Part shown: in pieces, positions 1 through 8,126 of the stretch | Position numbering within the stretch: the first letter of the stretch is position 1 | How the letters are laid out: each line of letters starts with the position of its first letter | From: Flavobacteriaceae bacterium PS02337 | GTDB taxonomy: Bacteria > Bacteroidota > Bacteroidia > Flavobacteriales > Flavobacteriaceae | DNA length: 41,685 bases | NCBI GenBank assembly: GCA_029959285.1 | Contig: JASCOE010000022.1 | Location: 1 to 41,685 of the forward strand | Reading direction: 5' to 3' | Position numbers and translations under genes: made by a program | The notes under the pieces: model-generated | The model's input: the letters and a program-made list of their open reading frames with translations, nothing else | What the model was told of the DNA's origin: nothing | Databases searched by the model: none

Positions 1-305
1 TTAATCGTACTGCTGATGATTTAAACTCAGCACTGTAAACTCGTTTTTTCATAATTCTAAGATATTTATTTTTATTTAAACAGTCTTAAAATTTATGTCC
101 CAGTAAATGTAGCAACTCCATTTTAGTTTTGCGACAGGAACAGGACAAGTTTCAACATCTTTTTGAATGATTTAAAGAAATTGGCGTACTATAAGTAATG
201 TCTGTCTTCCATTTTATTTGTCTTAGCTCGTTGTAGCAATAAAAGTATCAAGTCCACAAGGTTGAACATATATTTTACCTTAATAATCAACTTAAATATA
301 TAATA
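1..305. other. Gene-free left edge with a diverged repeat
   Basis: No reading frame with coding character is visible in this stretch. The minus-strand frame ending at the first three bases is interrupted by another stop about 15 codons upstream, so it is not the tail of a gene. Roughly 165-230 resembles two stretches in the 7.5-7.7 kb spacer (shared words such as GATTT, ATTGGC, GTCTT and CATT in the same order), which suggests an old repeated element. Confidence 0.45.
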
Positions 306-935
306 TTAGTAAACTTTAGTTATCATTTCATCTATAGGTAAACGAACTTTTTTAGTAGCGGCCATATAGTCTTTTTCCGAATCGCGGTACCCTAAAGCGA
401 GGATAACAGTAGAATGCAACCCTTTTTCTTTCAAACCCAAAACGGCATCGATAGTGGTGGGATTAAATCCTTCTATAGGAGTGGCATCCACTTTCAATTC
501 TGCCGCGGCAATAAGTGCTGTTCCTAATGCAATATAAGCCTGTTTGGCCGCCCAAAGTGCTTTTTGCTCTGCGTTAATAGTGCTAAAATAGGAATGCAGT
601 CCATTTCTAAATCCTGATAAGGCACCAGCATCAAGACCTCTTTGCTTTTCTGTCATTGCCATGTAATCGTCAATGTAAGTCGAAGTCATGTCGGAGAATG
701 CAGCAAAAACCAACAAATGAGAGCAAGAGCTAATCTGTCCGTTATACGAATCAGCACCTAATTTTTTTTGAATTTCTGGGTTGCTTACAACAAAAACACG
801 GTAAGATTGCAGACCACAAGAAGATGCTGAAAGATTTATAGCCTCTAAGATTTGATCGATCTTCTCTTCTGTTACTTTAATGTTATTGTAAGCTTTTGTG
901 GCGTAGCGCCATTTTAAATTTTCTATCAAATTCAT
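306..935 (-). CDS. Nitroreductase family NAD(P)H-dependent oxidoreductase
   Basis: This is a 209-residue protein of the nitroreductase fold, the usual length for the family. Such enzymes carry FMN as a dimer and reduce nitroaromatics, quinones or similar acceptors with NAD(P)H. The N-terminal LKWRYATKAY segment and the SSCGLQSYRVFVV segment are the expected flavin-binding parts, and the C-terminal GYRD plus KKVRLPIDEMI tail is typical of the NfnB/YfkO-like branch. I start it at the ATG giving MNLIEN (base 935). The upstream ATG at 962 would add nine residues not usual for the family. It stands alone, divergent from mesX. The natural substrate cannot be told from sequence. Confidence 0.9.
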   Translation of the reverse strand: MNLIENLKWRYATKAYNNIKVTEEKIDQILEAINLSASSCGLQSYRVFVVSNPEIQKKLGADSYNGQISSCSHLLVFAAFSDMTSTYIDDYMAMTEKQRGLDAGALSGFRNGLHSYFSTINAEQKALWAAKQAYIALGTALIAAAELKVDATPIEGFNPTTIDAVLGLKEKGLHSTVILALGYRDSEKDYMAATKKVRLPIDEMITKVY

Positions 936-1203
936 TGCTATGTCTATCTTAAATTTTAGCAAATATAAAAGATATTGTTTTCTTTTTTAAGGCTTGAATT
1001 GCTATGGGAAACTTCAAATCAGTCATATCCTAGTTCTTTAAAGAATAATTATCTGTTTTCTTTCAATATTTTATTTGTAAAAAGATTATTAATCCTTAAA
1101 AATGTTTTTAAAAAGAATAATTAACTGTATTTTTTGTTTTAATAGGATATTAAATCTTTTGTTTTAAAATTTGCAGGGTAAAAAAACTAAACCTTGTCAT
1201 CAG

Positions 1204-2256
1204 ATGAAAGCGAACATACAAGAAGATTTAAGAATAAGCGAAAAGCAGGATATTGAAAACACTCAGAATACAATACAGAATGATTTTGCGTTCACGCTAA
1301 AGAGCACTTGTTTAGATGAAAACTATCATCCCTCAAGTAAAACGCGTTTGACAACTAATTTTGCAAACTTGGCCAGAGGAGCTAATCGCCAGCAAAACTT
1401 ACGTAATGCATTAAATATGATTAACAATCGATTCAATGCATTGGCTCATTTGGATAATCCAAAAGCAGATCGTTACTATGTGGAACTTGAAATCCTCACA
1501 GTAACAATGAATATTGATGATAAGAATGGTAGTAACGATCTGCCGATGATTGAAGTTTTAAAAACGAATATTATTGACCGTACGACTGGCCAGCAAATCG
1601 AAGGGGTAGCTGGAAATAATTATTCTTCTTATGTTCGAGATTATGATTTTAGTATTTTATTGATAGAGCACAATAAAAATAAATCTAATTTTTCTATACC
1701 TGAAAATTTTGGTGATTTACACGGAAAACTTTATAAGTGCTTTGTGAGTTCAGCTACATATAAAGAGCACTTTAAAATGTCACCTATCATTTGTCTAAGT
1801 GTATCGAGCAACAAAACGTATACTCGCACTGAGTTTCAGCATCCGGTTCTTGGTTTTGAGTATCTGCAGGATCAGTATTCTATCACTGATGAATATTTCG
1901 CTAAAATGGGCTTAAAAGTTCGTTTTTTCATGCCTGCGAATGCTGTGGCACCGATGGCTTTTTATCATTCCGGAGATCTGCTTGCCGATTATACTGATCT
2001 TGGATTAATCAGCTCAATCAGTACGATGGAGACTTTTCAGAAGATTTATCGCCCCGAAATTTACAATGCAAATGCAGTGGCAGGAAAAATCTATCAACCT
2101 AGTCTTAAACACGAAGATTATTCACTGACCCGCGTGGATTATGACCGCGAAGAGCGTAGCCGACTGGCTGTTCAACAAGGTAAATATGCAGAAGAGCATT
2201 TCATTAAGCCTTACAAAAGTCTCCTGGAACAATGGTCTGCTAATTTTAACCTTTAA
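1204..2256 (+). CDS. mesX: MesX (DUF1852), partner of the MesD methionine synthase
   Basis: The 350-residue product belongs to DUF1852. The diagnostic stretch is near the N-terminus: FTLKSTCLDENYHPSS followed by RLTTNFANLARG. Published genetic work on core methionine synthases (Price and colleagues, 'four families of folate-independent methionine synthases') found that this family is needed, with oxygen, for MesD to make methionine without methylfolate or cobalamin. Its own chemistry is unknown to me. The frame is open from a TTG at 1171, but the ATG at 1204 fits the family start better. The next gene, mesD, begins 30 bases downstream, so the two are almost certainly one operon. Confidence in the family is high; the biochemical role is taken from the literature. 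Confidence 0.9.
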   Translation: MKANIQEDLRISEKQDIENTQNTIQNDFAFTLKSTCLDENYHPSSKTRLTTNFANLARGANRQQNLRNALNMINNRFNALAHLDNPKADRYYVELEILTVTMNIDDKNGSNDLPMIEVLKTNIIDRTTGQQIEGVAGNNYSSYVRDYDFSILLIEHNKNKSNFSIPENFGDLHGKLYKCFVSSATYKEHFKMSPIICLSVSSNKTYTRTEFQHPVLGFEYLQDQYSITDEYFAKMGLKVRFFMPANAVAPMAFYHSGDLLADYTDLGLISSISTMETFQKIYRPEIYNANAVAGKIYQPSLKHEDYSLTRVDYDREERSRLAVQQGKYAEEHFIKPYKSLLEQWSANFNL

Positions 2257-2286
2257 TTGATTAAAACGCACTAAAATTATACTATT

Positions 2287-3318
2287 ATGAAAAAATTATT
2301 ATTGCCGACCTCTATTGTTGGAAGTTTACCTAAACCTGCTTGGCTTGCACCACCTGAAAAACTTTGGTCACCTTGGAAATTAGAAGGCGATCAGCTGCTT
2401 GAAGGGAAACAAGATGCTTTACGCATTTCGCTGCAGGAACAACAATTGGCAGATCTGGATATCATTTGTGACGGGGAGCAGACACGCCAGCATTTTGTAA
2501 CGACATTTATCGAGCATTTAAGCGGTGTAGATTTTGAAAATCGTAAAACAGTAAAAATCCGTAATCGTTATGACGCGAGTGTTCCAGTGGTTGTAGGTGA
2601 GGTTGCACGTCAAAAAGCAGTTTTTGTTGAAGATGCTAAATTTTTACGTAAACAGACTAACAAGCCTATAAAATGGGCATTGCCAGGCCCATTGACAATG
2701 GTAGACACCTTGTATGACGACCATTATAAAAGCCGTGAAAAATTGGCGTGGGAATTTGCGAAAGCACTCAATGAAGAAGCAAGAGAACTTCAAGACGCAG
2801 GAGTAGATATTATCCAGTTTGATGAACCTGCATTTAATGTGTTCTTTGATGAAGTAAACGATTGGGGAATGGCAGCATTAGAAAGAGCCATTGAAGGTTT
2901 ACACTGTCAAACTGCGGTTCATATTTGCTATGGTTACGGAATACAAGCAAATACTGATTGGAAAAAGACATTAGGTTCAGAGTGGCGACAATACGAAGAA
3001 ATTTTTCCGAAAATTCAAAAATCTAAAATTGATGTGGTGTCTTTAGAATGTCATAACTCCAATGTGCCTTTAGATTTGATGGAACTTGTTCGAGGTAAAA
3101 AAGTAATGGTCGGTGCTATTGATGTGGCAAAAAACACTATCGAAACACCAGAAGAAGTAGCTGCTACTCTGCGTAAAGCTCTCGAGTTTGTAGATGCCGA
3201 AAATCTTTACCCTTCTACAAACTGTGGTATGGCCCCGCTATCTCGAAATATAGCCAGAGGCAAGTTAAATGCTTTAAGCGCAGGAGCAGCAATTATACGT
3301 AATGAACTTGGGATGTAG
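2287..3318 (+). CDS. mesD: Core methionine synthase MesD (MetE C-terminal-type domain only)
   Basis: At 343 residues this is about half of a normal cobalamin-independent MetE and matches only its catalytic C-terminal barrel; the folate-binding N-terminal half is absent. The zinc ligands expected for homocysteine activation are present: H212 and C214 in VHICYG, E254 in VSLECH, and C313 in TNCGMAPLSR. With the preceding DUF1852 gene it fits the MesD family, which transfers a methyl group from an unidentified, non-folate donor to homocysteine in aerobic bacteria. It follows mesX by 30 bases. A truncated ordinary MetE is less likely, because the protein begins with a normal TSIVGSLPKPAW motif and has the DUF1852 partner. 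Confidence 0.9.
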   Translation: MKKLLLPTSIVGSLPKPAWLAPPEKLWSPWKLEGDQLLEGKQDALRISLQEQQLADLDIICDGEQTRQHFVTTFIEHLSGVDFENRKTVKIRNRYDASVPVVVGEVARQKAVFVEDAKFLRKQTNKPIKWALPGPLTMVDTLYDDHYKSREKLAWEFAKALNEEARELQDAGVDIIQFDEPAFNVFFDEVNDWGMAALERAIEGLHCQTAVHICYGYGIQANTDWKKTLGSEWRQYEEIFPKIQKSKIDVVSLECHNSNVPLDLMELVRGKKVMVGAIDVAKNTIETPEEVAATLRKALEFVDAENLYPSTNCGMAPLSRNIARGKLNALSAGAAIIRNELGM

Positions 3319-3376
3319 TCCAATATATTAATAATAGAGTCCGTGCTTTCCACGGAGGAATAATATTTAAAACACA

Positions 3377-4369
3377 TTGAAGAAATTATTAGAAGTATTA
3401 AAAAAAGCAGGTTTCGACGGTTTCCTGTTAATGATAGCCACCATGATTCTAATGGCTTATTTTTTGCCAAAGCCAGGCGTGGTCAAAGAACCTGTTTCGT
3501 TGGAGGAGATTGCCAATGCTGGCGTTTCCATGATTTTCTTGTTTTACGGCATGCGACTGAGTGTTGAGAAACTAAAAGCTGGACTTTCCAACTGGAAAAT
3601 GCACATTGTCGTCCAGTTGACCACCTTTTTATTTTTTCCTCTCATTGTTTTGGCATTTCGCCCGTTGTTTGTCAATAACGGCTTCGAGCTGCTTTGGCTG
3701 GGTGTATTTTTTCTGGCAGCTTTACCGTCTACAGTTTCCTCTTCGGTGGTCATGGTTTCCATTGCTAAGGGAAATATTCCCGCAGCCATTTTTAATGCAA
3801 GCATTTCCAGTTTGATCGGAGTAGTGGTTACGCCTATTTGGGTTGGGCTGTTTATAGCTTCTGCCACGGGTGATTTTGATGTTACTCATATCGTCATAAA
3901 ATTGATTCTACAAGTCTTGCTGCCTGTCATCATTGGCATAAGCCTTAATTCCCGTTTCGGCGTCATTGCCGAAAAATACAAGAAACAGCTCAAATACTTC
4001 GATCAGGCAGTTATTCTAACGATTATTTACACGTCGTTTTGCAAGTCATTTTCCGAACATCTTTTTGAAGGCTTCACTGCCCTTGAACTTGCTGGACTCG
4101 CTGCAGGGATGATGGCACTGTTTTTTGCCGTATTCTTTTGTGTTGGACTAATCAGCCGCCTGCTTGGTTTTTCAGATGAAGATCGTATTACGGTCTTATT
4201 CTGCGGGTCTAAAAAATCATTGGTACACGGCACCGTTATGTCAAAAGTACTTTTTCAGCACAGTACTATCACCGGCATCGTATTGCTACCGCTCATGCTT
4301 TACCATGCTTTGCAATTGATTGCCGCCAGTATCATTGCTCAAGGTATGGCTCGACGAAAAGAAGTATAA
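3377..4369 (+). CDS. Bile acid:sodium symporter-like transporter (SBF-like, YfeH type)
   Basis: This 330-residue integral membrane protein has about ten hydrophobic segments and the SBF-like pattern of the family that includes E. coli YfeH: an early SLEEIANAGVSMIFLFYGMRLS segment broken by charged residues, and a PSTVSSSVVMVSIAKGN crossover motif near the middle. It probably exports or imports an organic anion coupled to an ion gradient; the substrate is unknown. The start is a TTG at 3377, which gives MKKLLEVLKKAGFDGF and no competing ATG. It lies 58 bases after mesD on the same strand, with a small 6-bp hairpin at 3340-3356 in between, so it may or may not be cotranscribed with the methionine pair. 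Confidence 0.85.
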   Translation: MKKLLEVLKKAGFDGFLLMIATMILMAYFLPKPGVVKEPVSLEEIANAGVSMIFLFYGMRLSVEKLKAGLSNWKMHIVVQLTTFLFFPLIVLAFRPLFVNNGFELLWLGVFFLAALPSTVSSSVVMVSIAKGNIPAAIFNASISSLIGVVVTPIWVGLFIASATGDFDVTHIVIKLILQVLLPVIIGISLNSRFGVIAEKYKKQLKYFDQAVILTIIYTSFCKSFSEHLFEGFTALELAGLAAGMMALFFAVFFCVGLISRLLGFSDEDRITVLFCGSKKSLVHGTVMSKVLFQHSTITGIVLLPLMLYHALQLIAASIIAQGMARRKEV

Positions 4370-4386
4370 TTTTTATTTATGACCTG

Positions 4387-4413
4387 GCCCTTTATCTTTC
4401 TTTTATAAAGGGC
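4387..4413 (+). terminator. Hairpin after the SBF-like transporter gene
   Basis: A perfect 9-bp stem (GCCCTTTAT at 4387-4395 pairing with ATAAAGGGC at 4405-4413) with a 9-base loop lies 18 bases after the stop codon. There is no long T-run after it, so termination may be weak. Confidence 0.5.
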
Positions 4414-4535
4414 ATTAAGGATAATGCTCTCTGCTATAAAATAATGCCTTTTAGATTTTTATACTGTCAAGATAAATTTTGCAGTATTGTATGTTTTTAA
4501 CTTGTGTGAAATAAGATTTTTGTATTGTTTTTGGT

Positions 4536-4543
4536 TATATTTG
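4536..4543 (+). promoter_or_regulatory. Promoter -7 element (TATATTTG) of the Lrp-type gene
   Basis: TATATTTG matches the Bacteroidota -7 consensus TAnnTTTG and lies 46 bases before the start codon of the Lrp/AsnC-type gene. No TTG lies at the ideal 17-23 base distance upstream, so the -33 part is weak. Confidence 0.45.
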
Positions 4544-4588
4544 AAGAATTTCATTCTGTTTTAGAAATAAATTAAACCAAAATATTCT

Positions 4589-5041
4589 ATGGAACAAATA
4601 GACGATATCGATCTTCAGTTATTAAATATACTACACGATAATTCTAAATACACTGTAAAAGAGCTTGCTAAAATGGTAAATCTTTCGGCATCGCCAGTTT
4701 TTGAGCGTATTAAAAGACTGGAGAATAATGGTTATATTAAGAAGTATATAGCCCTGCTGGATGCAGAAAAATTGAATAGAGGATTCATTGTTTTCTGCAA
4801 TATTAAGCTTAAACAGCACGATCGCAATATTGGGAATCAGTTTGTTAGTGATATTATGAAAATAGAAGAAGTTGTAGAATGTTATAATATCTCTGGTGAT
4901 TACGATTTTTTAATGAAAGTTTCTGCCAAAGACATGAAGCATTATCAGGATTTTGTGTTTAATAAATTGGGATCAGTTGAAAGCATAGGGAGCACCCAAA
5001 GTACCTTTGTTATGTCGGAGATAAAAAATTTGTACGGATAG
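4589..5041 (+). CDS. Lrp/AsnC family transcriptional regulator
   Basis: The 150-residue protein has the family layout: an N-terminal helix-turn-helix (IDDIDLQLLNILHDNSKYTV, then ELAKMVNLSASPVFERIKRL, residues 3-45) and a C-terminal RAM ligand-binding domain (about 65-145) with the CYNISGDYDFLMKV motif. Such proteins form octamers or similar assemblies, sense amino acids and act as local or global regulators. The start at 4589 gives a full-length protein. Its position directly after mesX-mesD and the transporter makes amino-acid (perhaps methionine) control plausible, but that is inference from position alone. Confidence 0.92.
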   Translation: MEQIDDIDLQLLNILHDNSKYTVKELAKMVNLSASPVFERIKRLENNGYIKKYIALLDAEKLNRGFIVFCNIKLKQHDRNIGNQFVSDIMKIEEVVECYNISGDYDFLMKVSAKDMKHYQDFVFNKLGSVESIGSTQSTFVMSEIKNLYG

Positions 5042-5248
5042 TGCCGCGATGGCTTATTTATTTGAAATTCGCCTTAGCTTTCGTGTTACTTTTGGAGGCA
5101 ACTCCAAGTGATTGAGCAAAGTTTAAAGGAGATTTTTTATTAAATGTTGTATCAAAAAAAAAATAATAGTAGCCGGAATAAAAAGCAATCTTTATTAAAA
5201 AAATCTCGTTAATCAATTGATTATGAAATTATAAATTATCTCTACAAT

Positions 5249-5815
5249 TTACTTTTCTACAATTGTGATCAATTTTACCATCATCTCGATTACTTTTTCC
5301 TTAGTTAGAGGAATGACATTATTGACAATGGTGTATCCTTCTACAAAAGGGATAAGAAAACTTACTATTTCTTCAGGCTTACTACAAAATGCAGACACCA
5401 AATCGATCATCCATAGGCAATAGGTTTTATAGTAGGTTTCCACAGCGTTTTGTAATTCCTTGTTTCTTGATGCTAAAGTCCATATTTCCTGAAACATCAA
5501 CGTTTGATGACTGTCTCTTCCATCAATTAATAACATACTCAAAACCTTTTCCAGAAAAACATTTTTATCAGGCGTGCTGTCAGCTGCCAAAAGTTTGATG
5601 GCTTGAGTCAGTTCTTTCTTGCAACTTTCAAAGTAAAATTCCACTGTGGCAATCAAGAGAAGATCTTTATCTTTATAATAGTATTGCAGATTACTTAAAG
5701 ACAAATTCGCATTTTTAGCTATTTTTCTCATAGAGAGATTTTCTGCACCTTCCTTTATTAGTACCTCAATTGTTGTTGATAAGATCTGATTTAAGCGTTC
5801 TTCTTTTTTGTCCAT
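5249..5815 (-). CDS. TetR/AcrR family transcriptional regulator
   Basis: This is a 188-residue TetR-type repressor. The N-terminal helix-turn-helix is clear at about residues 7-53, with the SMRKIAKNANLSLSNLQYYY recognition region and the following KDKDLLL. The C-terminal part is all helical and would bind a small ligand; it is closest in feel to the BetI-like C-terminal group. It is divergently placed against the saccharopine-dehydrogenase-like gene, and the spacer carries a large perfect inverted repeat that is a natural binding site. The regulator therefore most likely represses that gene, and perhaps itself. The inducer is unknown. Confidence 0.93.
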   Translation of the reverse strand: MDKKEERLNQILSTTIEVLIKEGAENLSMRKIAKNANLSLSNLQYYYKDKDLLLIATVEFYFESCKKELTQAIKLLAADSTPDKNVFLEKVLSMLLIDGRDSHQTLMFQEIWTLASRNKELQNAVETYYKTYCLWMIDLVSAFCSKPEEIVSFLIPFVEGYTIVNNVIPLTKEKVIEMMVKLITIVEK

Positions 5816-5853
5816 GCTGTAAAATTAAATAAAAAATATTAAAAATATTTTTT

Positions 5854-5900
5854 ATTTAGGTCACTTGACCTATATTTGCATTAGGTCAAGTGACCTAAAT
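5854..5900. promoter_or_regulatory. Probable TetR operator: two AGGTCAnnTGACCT palindromes around a promoter
   Basis: The spacer between tetR and its divergent neighbour holds AGGTCACTTGACCT (5858-5871) and its reverse complement AGGTCAAGTGACCT (5883-5896). Together they form a perfect 19-bp inverted repeat with a 9-base centre. Each half is itself a 6-2-6 palindrome, giving four half sites. TATATTTG (5871-5878), a -7 element for the rightward gene, starts inside the first palindrome and runs into the centre. Bound repressor would cover this promoter. Confidence 0.85.
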
Positions 5901-5922
5901 TTAATTTATAAAATATTATTAT

Positions 5923-6927
5923 ATGGAATTACAAGAAAAAAGAATTCTAATTGTTGGCGGTTACGGGCAGGTTGGAACCAACATAGCACGTTTGATAAGA
6001 AAAGCAGACAATGCTATCGAACTTATTCTAGCTGGTAGAAATCCCCAAAAAGGAGAACTACTGGCTAAAGAATTAAACCACGCTGAAACAGCCTATGTCG
6101 ATTTGGAAGAAGGTTTCAATTTAGCTCAATTTCGTAAAATTGATCTTATAATATCCGCTTTGGATGACCATAGCAATATTTTAAGGGAAACGGCTATTTT
6201 AAATGGTATTGCCTGTATTACGGTAAGCGAATTAGCGGATCAGGTTTCTACTACAGCATTTCTCGGTCTTCATAAAACAATTTCTGCTCCTTTAGTTTTT
6301 GCAGGACATTGGCAGGCCGGACTGTTGACATTAGTTGTAAAGCAAATGGCTTCTGGATTCAGCAGCATCACACATATCGAAACTGCTGGACTATACGATG
6401 AAAAAGATCCAGTAGGACCATTGGTTGCAGAAGAAGTCAGCGGTTTTGTAGGTAAGGCACTAATGCGCCAGAATGGAAATTGGCTGTATGTGGATTAAAA
6501 AAATAATGGAAGATCTATTAATCTTTATGGTGAATCATCGGCTATTGGCCATCCAATGAGTACCCTTGACGTTCCGAGTATAGCCGCTTTTACGGATGCC
6601 CGCAATATTCGGTTTGATTTCATTATTGGGGAATCAATAGGAAGCAGTAAAGGTTTGGCAGCATCACACGATTTGTATATTGAGATAGAAGGGATCTCAT
6701 CATCCGGAGAACCGAAGAAAGTCAGAACCATTGTGTCTGGTCCAAAAGGGAATTCTCACCTGACTGCGGTCGGCGTCTATTTGATCGCAGAGAGAATTCT
6801 TGGTCTTAACGGACAGACTGCGCAGAAAAAAGGAGGTCTTTACCTTCCTGAAACAATAGTCTGCTCGGACAATATAATAAGCCGTTTGGCAGAATTTGGA
6901 ATTAAAACTATTGAAGAATATGTCTAA
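5923..6927 (+). pseudogene. Saccharopine dehydrogenase-like NADP-binding protein, interrupted by one in-frame TAA
   Basis: The first 191 codons encode a Rossmann fold with the glycine-rich ILIVGGYGQVGTNIARLIR motif, AGRNPQKG and the DLIISALDDHSNILRETAI segment typical of saccharopine dehydrogenase-type NADP-binding proteins. A TAA at 6496-6498 stops this frame. The very same frame then continues without gap (KNNGRSINLYGE, then AIGHPMSTLDVPSIAAF) for another 142 codons to 6927, and that part reads like the missing C-terminal domain. One base change in the TAA would restore a protein of about 334 residues. It is either a recent nonsense pseudogene, a sequencing error, or two polypeptides. The gene lies under the TetR operator. 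Confidence 0.85.
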
Positions 6928-6955
6928 TTTTCTTACCGTTTTACTGCTATTTAAG

Positions 6956-7396
6956 ATGAAAAAAATATTAATCATTATCGCACTATTTATTGCCTCATCC
7001 AATCTTAGTGCCCAAACAAAAAATAATCATTTAAAAAAACACACAAAAATGACAAATACAACAATCTTACACAAAGCCAATGAATTTGTGAAAAATGGCG
7101 ATTACGAAAGTTTTTTAGCTTACTGTACCCCAAACACCAAATGGGTTTTCGTTGGTGAGCGTATTCTTAATGGGAAAGAAGAAGTCCGTGCTTATATGAA
7201 AGAGTTCTACTTGGAGCCACCGGTGTTTAGTGTGGAAAAGGCAATCGAAGAAGGCAATTTTGTTATGGTGACGGGGGAAATCCGATTAAAAAATAAGGCC
7301 GGAAAATATGAACATTTTAATTATTGTGATATCTGGAGATTCGAAGATGGGAAGATAGCAGAGCTGAAAGCATTTGTCATCGAGAAAAAGCCTTAA
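6956..7396 (+). CDS. Secreted SnoaL/NTF2-like domain protein
   Basis: The 146-residue product has a signal peptide (MKKILIIIALFIASSNLSAQ) followed by one NTF2-like cone: HKANEFVKNGDYESFLAYC, TKWVFVGERILNGKEEVRAYM and YCDIWRFEDGKIAELKAFVIE are the usual SnoaL landmarks. Family members range from small isomerases to pure ligand binders, so no reaction can be named. I choose the ATG at 6956 because it gives a normal signal peptide; the frame is open back to 6896. It starts 28 bases after the interrupted dehydrogenase-like gene and probably shares its TetR-controlled promoter. Confidence 0.85.
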   Translation: MKKILIIIALFIASSNLSAQTKNNHLKKHTKMTNTTILHKANEFVKNGDYESFLAYCTPNTKWVFVGERILNGKEEVRAYMKEFYLEPPVFSVEKAIEEGNFVMVTGEIRLKNKAGKYEHFNYCDIWRFEDGKIAELKAFVIEKKP

Positions 7397-7442
7397 TTAG
7401 AAGATACTTTGAATAAAAAACCTGATTATTTGTAAAAAAAAA

Positions 7443-7488
7443 GCGCCAATTGGATACAATTGGCGCCTTTTGGCTTTGTGACCCATAA
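7443..7488. repeat. GGCGCCAATTG palindromic repeat, copy 1
   Basis: GCGCCAATTG (7443-7452) pairs perfectly with CAATTGGCGC (7457-7466) around a 4-base loop, followed by CTTTTGGCTTTGTGACCC. The hairpin plus T-run could terminate the preceding SnoaL-like gene. The conserved tail after the hairpin, shared with copy 2, shows that it is a repeat family and not only a terminator. Confidence 0.75.
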
Positions 7489-7841
7489 AGGACAAATTAC
7501 AAACCATTTTATGGAGGATTTGAAGAGATTGGCTTACTGGAGGTAGAGGCTGTCTTTCATTAGCTTTATGAATTTGGTTTAGATGTCCTGTTGGGGATTT
7601 ATGCAAAAAAATATAAAAACTCAATTTGTTTATCGCATCAAACTAATATACAATTCTATAAATATTAAAAGAGGATTTGGAAAGATCGTTATAGCTAAGG
7701 TAAAATTGTCTTTCTTTGGCTCTATGGATTACTTTATTCGATTTATGTTTTGTGGTACAAAATTAATCCCTTTCATCTCTGTTGGAGGTAAAAAACACCC
7801 TCCGCAGTAAAGGTCAAAATAATGCTGTTTTTCCATTCCAA

Positions 7842-7910
7842 TCCCGCTATGCGTTCCAATCTGTTGTGCCGAACCCCGGCGCAAAAGGATTTCACTGTCT
7901 ATCGGGGCTA
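7842..7910. repeat. TGTGCCGAA-CCCCGG dispersed repeat, copy A (short form)
   Basis: The copy runs from TCCCGCTATGCGTTCC to ATCGGGGCTA. It shares near-identical sequence with 11162-11277, 18379-18508 and 40529-40665. It contains an imperfect stem, TTGTGCCGAACCCCGGCGCAA. It lacks the extra ~26 bases seen in copies C and D. Confidence 0.8.
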
Positions 7911-7950
7911 GGGGCGAGGGCGCCTGTTTTATTTCATAATCGAAATAAAA

Positions 7951-7997
7951 AAATGGCGCCAATTGTTTTCAATTGGCGCCATTTGGCTGTGTGACCT
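7951..7997. repeat. GGCGCCAATTG palindromic repeat, copy 2
   Basis: AAATGGCGCCAATTG (7951-7965) pairs perfectly over 15 bp with CAATTGGCGCCATTT (7970-7984) around a TTTT loop. The tail TGGCTGTGTGACC matches the one after copy 1. Confidence 0.75.
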
Positions 7998-8126
7998 TTA
8001 TATCATTTGTATTAAAAATTTTTATAATTAGAGGGTTGTATAAATTTAGATTTCTCATATTTAGCCTATTTAGGTGATAAAAGGGATAAATTTACTTTTT
8101 TCGGATTTGAGGAACATTGATTGATT

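Larger units (their letters stand above)
7397..8126. other. Repeat-rich spacer without convincing genes
   Basis: About 730 bases with no supported gene. The short open frames on both strands run through repeat sequence and have no recognisable protein character. The spacer holds two copies of the GGCGCCAATTG palindrome at its flanks (7443-7466 and 7951-7984), one copy of the larger TGTGCCGAAcCCCGGC repeat (7842-7910), and two diverged copies of an older repeat near 7512-7572 and 7672-7732. Confidence 0.7.

Noticed and set aside
1-48. Possible tail of a minus-strand gene ending at base 1
   Set aside because: Another stop occurs in the same frame about 15 codons upstream, and the short peptide matches nothing I know.
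936-1203. SAM riboswitch upstream of mesX
   Set aside because: None of the conserved stem or core sequences of known SAM riboswitches is visible in this leader.
3207-3470. Minus-strand open frame of 87 codons across the mesD-transporter junction
   Set aside because: It lies antisense to two well-supported genes and has no recognisable protein features.
7842-7984. CRISPR-like array in the repeat-rich spacer
   Set aside because: Repeats are few, of different kinds and irregularly spaced, and no cas genes are in the window.
7397-7994. Short open frames on both strands in the repeat-rich spacer
   Set aside because: They run through repeated, palindromic DNA; similar frames arise in any copy of the repeats and lack coding character.
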